From: Thermoplasmata archaeon
Lineage (GTDB): Archaea; Thermoplasmatota; Thermoplasmata; Thermoplasmatales; Thermoplasmataceae
Length of the DNA stretch: 5,127 bases
Direction of reading: 5' to 3'
Assembly: GCA_021826765.1 (NCBI GenBank)
Contig: JAKAYK010000075.1
Location: forward strand, 1 to 5,127
Under the pieces are notes generated by a model that saw only the letters and a list, made by a program, of their open reading frames with translations, made no database searches and was not told the DNA's origin. Numbering within the stretch: position 1 is the stretch's first letter; each line of letters opens with the position of its first letter. The translations under genes and the position numbers were made by a program. Positions 1 through 5,127 of this stretch are shown here, piece by piece.

Positions 1-31
1 AGACTTCCCGAATACAGTGATTAAACAACAC

Positions 32-39
32 TTAAATAT
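32..39 (+). promoter_or_regulatory. TATA-like box of the putative nuo operon promoter
   Basis: The octamer TTAAATAT is centred about 23 to 24 bases before the ATG at 59, and an A-rich stretch lies just upstream where a BRE would be. Archaeal TATA boxes usually centre some 24 to 28 bases before the transcription start, so this placement predicts a start at or within a few bases of the ATG, meaning a leaderless mRNA. In support, no purine-rich Shine-Dalgarno sequence precedes the ATG at 59, while genes inside the operon do have one. The position is seen directly; promoter function is inferred. Confidence 0.5.
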
Positions 40-50
40 TTTTCAAAAAT
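38..50. repeat. Small AT-only inverted repeat between TATA box and nuoA start
   Basis: ATTTTT-C-AAAAAT is a perfect dyad with 6-base arms around a single C. It overlaps the 3' end of the TATA-like element and lies in the core promoter, where a regulator or initiator-region melting could act. In AT-rich DNA such a dyad can arise by chance, and an operator role is only a possibility. Confidence 0.3.
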
Positions 51-58
51 ACCCTTTC

Positions 59-499
59 ATGTCGCTGTATGGATACATTCCAGCCTTAATTACCGTTGTG
101 TTGATGGCTGTGACCATGTACCTTGTATTCACTATTCTCCCGAGTATCGGAAGTGCAAGGACAAAGGGAAGTTCAGGACACATTTCATTCAGGCCTTCCG
201 ATGTAATACTGAACCTTTCCAGGGAAGCTGCTCCTGTGAAGGGTTCCAGATACACCGAACCTTATGAATCAGGGGAAGTTGCCAGGGGTTCTTACAACAA
301 TTTTGTAAGGGTACAGTATTATGTTATAGTCCTTCTTTTCATTCTGTTTGATGTAGATATGGCACTCCTCCTTCCATGGGCTTTCCAGTTCAAAACGCTG
401 GGATTATACCCATTCATTGAGACAATTATTTTCATACTCATGCCCATGACGGCAGTTTTCTACGCTTTCAGGAAAGGATATATGAGGTGGATAAAATGA
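59..499 (+). CDS. nuoA: Complex I subunit A (NuoA/FpoA/ND3-like)
   Basis: Small membrane subunit of complex I that sits against NuoH at the junction of the hydrophilic and membrane arms. The 146-residue product has three hydrophobic segments, at about residues 5-28, 85-107 and 116-137. The loop after the first holds EPYESG (67-72), the counterpart of the ND3/NuoA YECG or FESG loop, with Ser instead of Cys as in E. coli. FDVDM (97-101) matches the conserved FDVEA of the second helix, with Asp100 replacing the usual Glu. The end, FRKGYMRW, matches the family. The first loop (about 29-66) looks somewhat longer than in bacterial NuoA. The frame is open upstream to GTG 17, but I choose ATG 59: the first helix then begins almost at once, as in the family, and the TATA-like box fits a leaderless start there. 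The gene overlaps nuoB by 4 bases (ATGA). Confidence 0.93.
   Translation: MSLYGYIPALITVVLMAVTMYLVFTILPSIGSARTKGSSGHISFRPSDVILNLSREAAPVKGSRYTEPYESGEVARGSYNNFVRVQYYVIVLLFILFDVDMALLLPWAFQFKTLGLYPFIETIIFILMPMTAVFYAFRKGYMRWIK
484..489 (+). promoter_or_regulatory. Ribosome binding site deciding the nuoB start
   Basis: GAGGTG lies inside the last codons of nuoA, 6 bases before ATG 496. It favours ATG 496 over the in-frame GTG at 487, which falls within this very motif and so could not be served by it. Confidence 0.65.
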
Positions 500-960
500 A
501 AACAGGGGATGCAGGATTTATCACTACCACACTGGAAAACGCACTTGAATGGGGAAGGAGCAATTCAATCTGGCCCTTCACTTTCGGCCTTGCATGCTGC
601 GCCATTGAGATGATGGCAACACAGGCTTCAAGACTTGATATCTCAAGATTTGGAAGCGAGGTTTTCAGAAACTCTCCGAGGCAGTCAGATCTCATGATAG
701 TGTCCGGAACAGTGACCAAGAAGATGGCCCCCAGACTCAAGCGACTTTATGATGAAATGCCATACCCGAAATACGTTATTGCAATGGGAGTATGTGTAAT
801 ACAGGGTGGCCCCTACAACCAGGGATATTCTGTGGTCATGGGCGTCGACAGGGTTGTTCCTGTGGATGTGTATGTGCCGGGATGCCCTCCAACACCGGAA
901 GCACTGACCCATGGCATTATGCTCCTTCAGGATAAGATCAGGAAAAGGGAGGGCAAGTAG
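496..960 (+). CDS. nuoB: Complex I subunit B (NuoB/FpoB, PSST), N2 iron-sulfur cluster
   Basis: Peripheral-arm subunit that binds the terminal 4Fe-4S cluster N2, which passes electrons to the quinone. In the 154-residue product all four cluster cysteines are visible: the tandem pair in GLACCAIEMM (Cys34, Cys35), Cys100 in MGVCVIQGG and Cys130 in VPGCPP. The signature stretches NSPRQSDLMIVSGTV (59-73) and VDVYVPGCPPTPEAL are close to bacterial NuoB. Length is normal for the short archaeal form, with little N-terminal extension. ATG 496 overlaps the nuoA stop (ATGA, 496-499) and has a GAGGTG site 6 bases upstream, so translational coupling to nuoA is likely. The adjacent cysteine pair and the CD-type neighbours point to complex I; related hydrogenase small subunits share this fold but accompany a nickel-binding large subunit, which is not seen here. 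Confidence 0.97.
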   Translation: MKTGDAGFITTTLENALEWGRSNSIWPFTFGLACCAIEMMATQASRLDISRFGSEVFRNSPRQSDLMIVSGTVTKKMAPRLKRLYDEMPYPKYVIAMGVCVIQGGPYNQGYSVVMGVDRVVPVDVYVPGCPPTPEALTHGIMLLQDKIRKREGK

Positions 961-1422
961 ATGCCCTACGAGGTGAAGGAAGAGGCAGGAAAAGATGGAA
1001 GGAAGATATTTCTCATCCAGAAGGAAAATTTTCTGGAACTCATGACTGATCTCAGGAAACAGGGATATGATCACCTCTCCCTGATTACTGCAGTAGATTT
1101 CAGGGACCGGATAGAGCTTGTCTACCATCTCCAGAAATCTGCATCAAATTTTGAACTGTTGACCGTCAGGACAGTGACATATGACAGTACAATAGACAGC
1201 GTTACATCCATCTGGGAAAGCGCAAACTGGGATGAAAGGGAACAGTACGACATGATGGGTGTCGTGTTCAGGGGCCATCCAAACCTGAAAAGGATACTTC
1301 TTCCGGAAGGATGGGTTGGATACCCGCTCAGGAAGGATTATGACCTGAGCAAGAATCAATACGTTAACATGGACGATGAGGGAAACGACAGAGTTTCCTT
1401 TGATCCCGGGGATGGTTGGTAA
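961..1422 (+). CDS. nuoC: Complex I subunit C (NuoC/FpoC, 30-kDa subunit)
   Basis: Hydrophilic subunit of the quinone-reducing module that packs against NuoD. It carries no cofactor. The 153-residue product ends with the diagnostic 30-kDa-subunit signature: DEREQYDMMGVVFRGHP (91-107), then LKRILLPEGW (109-118) and GYPLRKDY (120-127). This matches the family pattern ERExxDMFGIxFxGHPxLxRIL...GxPLRKDY. ATG 961 directly follows the nuoB stop (TAG 958-960), and GGGAGGG at 947-953 gives a strong ribosome site with 7-base spacing. C and D are separate genes, unlike the fused NuoCD of E. coli. A short acidic, Gly-rich tail follows the signature and ends at TAA 1420-1422, two bases before the nuoD ATG. 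Confidence 0.96.
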   Translation: MPYEVKEEAGKDGRKIFLIQKENFLELMTDLRKQGYDHLSLITAVDFRDRIELVYHLQKSASNFELLTVRTVTYDSTIDSVTSIWESANWDEREQYDMMGVVFRGHPNLKRILLPEGWVGYPLRKDYDLSKNQYVNMDDEGNDRVSFDPGDGW

Positions 1423-1424
1423 TC

Positions 1425-2543
1425 ATGGAAGGGCAATTGAATAGCAGATACGTTGAACTGAATATGGGGCCCCAGCATCCCTCAACTCATGGTGTGCTCA
1501 GGCTGAAGCTACTCCTTGATGGTGAAACTGTGAAGAATGTTGAGCCTGTTATAGGGTATCTTCACAGGAATGCTGAAAAGATATGCGAACTTGATTATTA
1601 CTGTGATTCCCTGATATATTTTGACAGGATGGATTATGTTGCAGCAATGAACATGGAGGTAGGTTACCTGGAAGCTGCAGAGAAACTCCTTGCCATAGAG
1701 CCTCCGGAGAGGGTGAAATGGATCAGGGTTATAATGGCAGAACTCAACAGGCTTGCATCACATCTTGTCTGGGCAGGAGCCTTCGGCCTTGATCTCGGTA
1801 TGATTACTCCATTTTTCTACTTCTTTGAGGAGAGGGAAAAGATATTGAACCTTTTCACAGAAATATGTGGTTCAAGGCAGGAAACCAACTACATGAGCAT
1901 AGGTGGTGTCTACCAGGATTTCAATGACAAGATCATATTCAAGATAAAGCAGTTTCTAAAGCAGTTCCCGAAGAAAATGGAGGGGGCATATTCCCTGTTC
2001 ATCAAAAATGATATATTCTTATCAAGAACAAAGGGCATTGGAATACTTGAGCCTGAGGTTGCACTGAGCTACGGTGTCACGGGCCCAATGCTCAGAGCAT
2101 CGGGAGTGCCGTATGATGTCAGGAAGGACGCACCCTATCTCGTATATGACAAATTGAATTTCGATATTCCCATTTCAAAGGGAAAGGATGTTCTTGCCAG
2201 ATGCATAGTCAGGTTTGAGGAAATGAGGCAGTCTGTGAAGATCCTGAATCAGGCACTGGATAAGATACCTGACGGGCCATATTTCAATCCGAAGGCAAAG
2301 AAATCACTCATGATAAGATTGAGGGGAGAGGGGGATGTCTATGCAAGAACAGAATCGCCAAAGGGTGAATTTGGAGTTCACCTTGTTGGAGACGGGACAG
2401 TCAAGCCATACAGGCTCCATGTCAGGAGCCCTGCTTTCAAGAATCTCTCAGTTCTTCCATTTCTGTCCAGGGATGTGCTCATAGCAGATATGGTCGCAAT
2501 CTCAGGATCCATAGACCTTGTTTTCGGGGAGGTAGACAGATGA
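1425..2543 (+). CDS. nuoD: Complex I subunit D (NuoD/FpoD, 49-kDa subunit), quinone site
   Basis: Forms the quinone pocket together with NuoB. Of the 372 residues, GPQHPSTHGVLR (15-26) is the beta-hairpin loop; His22 aligns with the quinone-contacting His59 of the bovine subunit. Tyr71 in FDRMDY aligns with bovine Tyr108, and Asp123 in GLDLGMITPFF with bovine Asp160; the spacing between the three (49 and 52 residues) is the same as I recall for bovine. The C-terminus FGEVDR is the family ending. The CxxC pairs that bind nickel in related hydrogenases are absent, so this is complex I, not a group 4 hydrogenase. Around residues 291-310 the conserved helix typified by LIHHFK in bovine and bacterial proteins is missing and the stretch is shorter. 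ATG 1425 starts just after nuoC; TTG 1416 is a possible but less likely alternative. The upstream ribosome site (GGGGATGG, 1408-1415) is weak, so reinitiation after nuoC may matter. Confidence 0.96.
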   Translation: MEGQLNSRYVELNMGPQHPSTHGVLRLKLLLDGETVKNVEPVIGYLHRNAEKICELDYYCDSLIYFDRMDYVAAMNMEVGYLEAAEKLLAIEPPERVKWIRVIMAELNRLASHLVWAGAFGLDLGMITPFFYFFEEREKILNLFTEICGSRQETNYMSIGGVYQDFNDKIIFKIKQFLKQFPKKMEGAYSLFIKNDIFLSRTKGIGILEPEVALSYGVTGPMLRASGVPYDVRKDAPYLVYDKLNFDIPISKGKDVLARCIVRFEEMRQSVKILNQALDKIPDGPYFNPKAKKSLMIRLRGEGDVYARTESPKGEFGVHLVGDGTVKPYRLHVRSPAFKNLSVLPFLSRDVLIADMVAISGSIDLVFGEVDR

Positions 2544-3580
2544 ATCTACTGACAAGAATTGCAACAATACTCGGATTTCTTGGGCACTTCCCGGCATACA
2601 CACTTGCATATCTGATAGAAACCATCATTGTGATAATGTTTGGAACAGTGGCTGTTGCAGGAATGGTATACCTTTTCAGGAAATACATGGCAAGAGTACA
2701 GATAAGGGTGGGACCAAACAGGGTAGGAAAATTCGGCATACTTCAGGTGATGGCTGATGGACTGAAGCTCTTTCAGAAGGAATCCATCATGCCAAGCGGA
2801 AGGGATGATCTTCCGTACAAGATGGCCCCTGTCATAGTATTCATAGGACTCATGATGGGTTTTATATTCATTCCATACGGCCCCCTTGCATGGTTTGGAG
2901 ACCTCACCGTAACACATTCAGACGTGAGCCTTGTGATACTTTTCGCACTCATAGCCATAATGCCCATTGGGGAGACACTTTCAGGAATCACTTCCAACAA
3001 CAAGTATGCAATGCTTGGGGCCCTGAGGGGAGTGGCTAAAGATATATCATTTGAGGTTCCAATGATGCTCTCAATTCTCTCAGTGGTCATAATGGCGTCT
3101 GCAAATGTAAGCAACCCCCTTGACATTAATGGAATTGTGCAGGCACAGAGCATACCTTTCATCATTCTTGAGCCACTTGGTTTCCTTATTTTCTTCATAT
3201 CAATGGTAGCAAGGGCATCATTCCCTCCATTCGATATGGCGGAGAGCGATAGTGAACTTGTTACTGGAAACACAACTGAATATTCAGGACTGAGATTCGG
3301 AATGTTCTATCTTGGACTGTTCGGCACCATATTCCTCGGATCAATGATCATCAGTTCAATCTACCTGGGCGGATACAACGGGCCCTTTGTGGGTGATCTT
3401 GGATTCATATGGTTGCTCGTCAAAACACTTGTACTTGTGATCATTTCCCTCACAGTCTGGCTAACAATGCCAAGAGCAAGGATAGACAAGTTAGTCACAT
3501 TCGGATGGAAGATACTTCTTCCACTTTCGTTCCTGCAGCTTGTGGTTGCAGGATTTCTGACACTTGGTGGTATATCATGA
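2540..3580 (+). CDS. nuoH: Complex I subunit H (NuoH/FpoH/ND1-like)
   Basis: Membrane subunit that forms the entrance of the quinone chamber and the start of the proton route. The 346 residues contain about eight hydrophobic segments. Family signatures are RVQIRVGPNRVG (52-63), LQVMADGLKLFQKE (68-81), SNNKYAMLGALRGVAKDISFEVP (the stretch 152-174, with Arg163 and Glu172 retained), PPFDMAESDSELVTG (229-243), TEYSG (246-250) and PRARID (311-316). Length is close to bacterial NuoH. Several charged residues almost always present elsewhere are replaced: Phe46 where Glu of the ERK motif is expected, Arg225 and Phe228 where AExxR is expected, Leu260 at the position of bovine Glu227, and Trp307 at the Arg before PR. 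ATG 2540 overlaps the nuoD stop (ATGA), with GGGGAGGT at 2526-2533 as a strong ribosome site. The reading frame is intact, so these are substitutions, not sequencing frameshifts. Confidence 0.95.
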   Translation: MNLLTRIATILGFLGHFPAYTLAYLIETIIVIMFGTVAVAGMVYLFRKYMARVQIRVGPNRVGKFGILQVMADGLKLFQKESIMPSGRDDLPYKMAPVIVFIGLMMGFIFIPYGPLAWFGDLTVTHSDVSLVILFALIAIMPIGETLSGITSNNKYAMLGALRGVAKDISFEVPMMLSILSVVIMASANVSNPLDINGIVQAQSIPFIILEPLGFLIFFISMVARASFPPFDMAESDSELVTGNTTEYSGLRFGMFYLGLFGTIFLGSMIISSIYLGGYNGPFVGDLGFIWLLVKTLVLVIISLTVWLTMPRARIDKLVTFGWKILLPLSFLQLVVAGFLTLGGIS

Positions 3581-4017
3581 TAGAAATAAAGGAGATCAAG
3601 CAGCCCAGAAGGATTCCATTCTTTGGAATGATCGGTGGAATGTTCACAGTATTCAGGCACGCTTTCCAGAAACCGGTCACAGTACAGTATCCGGAGAAGC
3701 GGGAAGATCAGGGTGACAGATTCAGGTTCAGAATCTATCTGAGCACTGATGACTGTGTGGGATGCACACTATGCGAACAGGTATGCCCGAATCTGTCAAT
3801 CACCATGATGCTTCTGGACAAGGAGAATCCAAGAAACAAGAGGAAAATCTATCCCTCCGTAAACTTTGGAACCTGCACAGTATGCAGGAACTGTGAGGAG
3901 ATCTGCCCGACGGATGCCATATATCTGAAGGGAGTCTTTGAGACATCAAGAACAAGGAACAGTTTCTTCTACAATCCCCTTGAACTTGAGAAGAATGAGG
4001 AGGATGTAAGAAGATGA
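3577..4017 (+). CDS. nuoI: Complex I subunit I (NuoI/FpoI), two 4Fe-4S ferredoxin-like subunit
   Basis: Carries clusters N6a and N6b, which relay electrons from the donor module to N2 in NuoB. The 146-residue product holds two classic CxxCxxCxxxCP motifs: CVGCTLCEQVCP (Cys60, 63, 66, 70) and CTVCRNCEEICP (Cys100, 103, 106, 110). All eight ligands are present. The N-terminal 40 residues, with an aromatic and Gly-rich stretch around 13-30, match the amphipathic helix that sits on the membrane next to NuoH. It is shorter than bacterial NuoI (about 180 residues), mainly at the C-terminus. The frame is open upstream into nuoH as far as 3409, but the real start is ATG 3577: it overlaps the nuoH stop by ATGA, has GGTGG at 3566-3570, and begins where the family similarity starts. 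Confidence 0.95.
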   Translation: MIEIKEIKQPRRIPFFGMIGGMFTVFRHAFQKPVTVQYPEKREDQGDRFRFRIYLSTDDCVGCTLCEQVCPNLSITMMLLDKENPRNKRKIYPSVNFGTCTVCRNCEEICPTDAIYLKGVFETSRTRNSFFYNPLELEKNEEDVRR

Positions 4018-4262
4018 TATTTGAGATTATTGAAATTATATTTGGAGTTTTTCTTGCCATCATGGCTGCAATTTCAGTGGCACAGAAGGATGTGGTGAGA
4101 AGCATTGTTTTCCTGCTTCTGTTCCTTTCCTTAATGTCCGCAGATTTCATATTTCTGGGAGCAACCCTCCTGGGTGCCATAGAGCTTCTCGTATATGTCG
4201 GTGCGATAACGGCTCTGCTGGTATTCACAGTAATGATCACAGGAGGCAGAGAATTTGAATAA
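4014..4262 (+). CDS. nuoJ: Complex I subunit J, N-terminal half (split NuoJ)
   Basis: The 82-residue product corresponds to the first three transmembrane helices of NuoJ/ND6: about residues 4-22, 28-47 and 52-75. Helix 3, GAIELLVYVGAITALLVF (54-71), is the most conserved part of the family and holds the VYVGAI core (60-65) where the pi-bulge involved in coupling is found. Bacterial NuoJ has about 170-200 residues and five helices; here the protein stops at TAA 4260-4262 after helix 3, and the last two helices are encoded by the next gene in another frame. Split J genes are known in archaea, for example the two fpoJ genes in the Methanosarcina fpo operon. ATG 4014 overlaps the nuoI stop by ATGA; GAGGAGG at 3997-4003 is a good ribosome site, 10 bases away. 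Confidence 0.92.
   Translation: MIFEIIEIIFGVFLAIMAAISVAQKDVVRSIVFLLLFLSLMSADFIFLGATLLGAIELLVYVGAITALLVFTVMITGGREFE
4241..4246 (+). promoter_or_regulatory. Ribosome binding site deciding the TTG start of the second nuoJ gene
   Basis: A perfect AGGAGG lies within the end of the first nuoJ gene, 8 bases before TTG 4255 and 26 bases before the first in-frame ATG at 4273. The spacing strongly favours TTG 4255. It also shows that the second half of NuoJ is initiated independently and is not the product of a frameshift. Confidence 0.7.
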
Positions 4263-4473
4263 GATACCTTCAATGGTTGCATCCGTGGTATTCTTCATAG
4301 CCATGGCAATTTCAACCGTGACAATAAGCACTTCATATGAACCTGCACAGCAGTCCATAACTGCAATCTCCCAGCTCCTGTTCAGCACCTACCTGATTCC
4401 ATTCGAGCTTCTTTCCGTGGTTCTTGTGGGTGGAATAATAGGAATGTTCCACACAGCGGAGGATGAGGAATAA
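4255..4473 (+). CDS. nuoJ: Complex I subunit J, C-terminal half (split NuoJ)
   Basis: The 72-residue product has two hydrophobic helices, at about residues 7-26 and 44-64. The second follows the motif STYLIPFELLSVVLVGG (44-60), matching the NuoJ C-terminal pattern TxYxLPFExxSxLLL, with the conserved Glu in PFE. It therefore supplies transmembrane helices 4 and 5 missing from the upstream gene; the two products presumably assemble side by side in the membrane. The start is TTG 4255, chosen because of AGGAGG at 4241-4246. The gene overlaps the first half by 8 bases in the +1 frame. An alternative start at ATG 4273 would remove 6 residues. The tail HTAEDEE is acidic. Its TAA shares one base with the nuoK ATG. 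Confidence 0.87.
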   Translation: MNKIPSMVASVVFFIAMAISTVTISTSYEPAQQSITAISQLLFSTYLIPFELLSVVLVGGIIGMFHTAEDEE

Positions 4474-4778
4474 TGGAACAGTACATAGTGCAGCTAATAG
4501 CCCTTGCACTTTTTACCATAGGGCTTTATGGAATAATGACGTCGAAACTGGGCCTCAAGATGCTCATCTCGGTGGAAATCATACTCAACTCAGCCATACT
4601 CAGCCTCGTTTCAGATTCAATAGGTGCGGGGCCCGCAAACGTTTCACCACTCGTGATGGCACTCTTTGCCATAGCCATAGCTGCAGTTGAATCTGCAGTG
4701 GGAATAAGTCTCCTTGTATCAATTTACAGGAAGTTCGGGAAGGTTGACATATCACTTCTCAGGGAGATCAGGTGGTAA
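4473..4778 (+). CDS. nuoK: Complex I subunit K (NuoK/FpoK/ND4L-like)
   Basis: Three-helix membrane subunit between NuoJ and the antiporter-like subunits, part of the ion-transfer chain. The 101-residue length is exactly typical. Helices lie at about residues 5-22, 28-46 and 58-85. Both functional glutamates are present: Glu35 in SVEIILN (E. coli Glu36) and Glu73 in IAAVESAVG (E. coli Glu72). The tail VDISLLREIRW resembles the bacterial tail. The start ATG overlaps the stop of the second nuoJ gene in TAATG (4471-4475). GGAGG at 4458-4462, 10 bases upstream, is the likely ribosome site. Confidence 0.96.
   Translation: MEQYIVQLIALALFTIGLYGIMTSKLGLKMLISVEIILNSAILSLVSDSIGAGPANVSPLVMALFAIAIAAVESAVGISLLVSIYRKFGKVDISLLREIRW
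4770..4775 (+). promoter_or_regulatory. Ribosome binding site of nuoL
   Basis: AGGTGG lies over the last codons of nuoK, 5 bases before ATG 4781. It supports that ATG as the start of a gene whose end is outside the window. Confidence 0.6.
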
Positions 4779-4780
4779 AC

Positions 4781-5127
4781 ATGATAGATTATGCATGGTT
4801 CATTTTCCTCACGCCCATAATATTCGCACCAATTAGCGCAATTGCAGGATGGAGCAGGAAGGCTTCAGCAGGAATCATTGCTTCCCTTTCCATATTCATT
4901 TCACTGATCCTCTCCATACTGGTTTTCCTCAACATACGGGGCCAGTCCACGCCTATATACCAGTCATTCAACTGGTTCTCAAACATAAATGCAGGAATAT
5001 ACATTGATCATCTTGCCATAGTGATGGCCCTCATGGTCTCATTCGTGTCCCTGATGATCCATCTCTTTGCAATGTACTATATGAAGGATGATCCCAGGAA
5101 GAACATTTATTTCGGGGAGACAGCACT
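4781..5127 (+). CDS. nuoL: Complex I subunit L (NuoL/FpoL/ND5-like), 5' part only
   Basis: Large antiporter-like membrane subunit that pumps ions. Only the first 115 codons plus 2 bases are in the window, open to the edge with no stop; family members run to about 600 or more residues. Visible are hydrophobic helices at about residues 5-22, 30-50 and 78-98, the FNWF element (63-66, the FxWI position), GIYIDHLAIVM (72-82, matching GxxxDxLSxxM) and VSLMIHLFAMYYM (89-101, matching VSxLIHxYSxGYM). This order is characteristic of NuoL rather than NuoM or NuoN, and NuoL follows NuoK in the standard operon. ATG 4781 comes two bases after the nuoK stop, with AGGTGG upstream. Confidence 0.9.
   Translation, partial: MIDYAWFIFLTPIIFAPISAIAGWSRKASAGIIASLSIFISLILSILVFLNIRGQSTPIYQSFNWFSNINAGIYIDHLAIVMALMVSFVSLMIHLFAMYYMKDDPRKNIYFGETA

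Noticed and set aside
1..24. Possible end of an upstream gene (stops at 18-20 and 22-24 in two frames)
   Set aside because: Only six or seven codons are visible in each frame, too few to tell a gene end from chance.
685..1128. 147-codon open frame on the minus strand opposite nuoB and nuoC
   Set aside because: Antisense to two conserved genes, with no ribosome site context or motif that suggests a real protein.
1425..2543. NuoD as the nickel-binding large subunit of a group 4 hydrogenase
   Set aside because: The N- and C-terminal CxxC pairs are missing; Cys54 and Cys60 are spaced differently, and the C-terminus is the complex I ending FGEVDR.
2773..3273. 166-codon open frame on the minus strand opposite nuoH
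   Set aside because: It lies entirely antisense to a clear nuoH and its translation shows no recognisable domain; it is a by-product of the codon bias of the sense gene.
3409..3576. N-terminal extension of nuoI back into nuoH
   Set aside because: The extra 56 residues are an out-of-frame reading of nuoH; ATG 3577 has an ATGA overlap and a ribosome site.
4240..4275. Programmed frameshift or sequencing error joining the two nuoJ halves
   Set aside because: A perfect AGGAGG 8 bases before TTG 4255 gives the second half its own start, no slippery run is present, and split J genes are known in archaea.
3800..4282. 160-codon open frame on the minus strand opposite nuoI and nuoJ
   Set aside because: It spans two well-supported sense genes and their junction, with low-complexity Ser/Arg/Ile content and no family motif.
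4463..4690. 75-codon + strand open frame overlapping nuoK in another frame
   Set aside because: nuoK has the expected length and both conserved glutamates; this frame gives a His/Arg-rich product without family features.

Overview
The window is a tightly packed run of ten genes, all on the + strand, encoding the core of an archaeal 11-subunit-type complex I (NuoABCDHIJKLMN/Fpo-like respiratory oxidoreductase). The order is nuoA-B-C-D-H-I-J(N-half)-J(C-half)-K-L, with nuoL cut off by the right edge. Every subunit is recognisable from its protein motifs. No intergenic gap exceeds 2 bases, and most junctions are 1- to 8-base overlaps, several of the ATGA type. This looks like one translationally coupled operon.

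The likely host is an archaeon, most plausibly of the Thermoplasmatales group. Reasons: AGG/AGA and ATA codons dominate for Arg and Ile; base composition is moderate (mid-40s % GC by eye, not counted); a TATA-like element sits where a leaderless first gene would need it, while internal genes carry good Shine-Dalgarno (SD) sites; C and D are separate genes; H follows D directly, with no E, F or G; and nuoJ is split in two, as in the archaeal fpo operon. The taxon is an inference, and another archaeal lineage is possible.

Layout: 1-58 holds a short AT-rich leader with a TATA-like box and a small dyad. Positions 59-2543 encode NuoA (membrane), NuoB (N2 iron-sulfur cluster), NuoC and NuoD (quinone-site scaffold). 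Positions 2540-4017 encode NuoH (membrane subunit beside the quinone site) and NuoI (two 4Fe-4S clusters). Positions 4014-5127 encode the membrane-arm subunits NuoJ (two pieces), NuoK and the start of the antiporter-like NuoL.

How they work together: electrons enter through the NuoI clusters, pass to N2 in NuoB, and reduce a membrane quinone held between NuoD and NuoB, with NuoH beneath. Energy passes through A/H/J/K to the antiporter-like subunits to pump ions. The NADH-oxidising module (E, F, G) is absent, so the electron donor cannot be read from this window.

I see no clearly novel system here. The points most worth checking are an unusual NuoH that lacks several near-invariant charged residues of the quinone-site/E-channel region, the split NuoJ with a TTG start, a shortened NuoD segment, and the promoter architecture.
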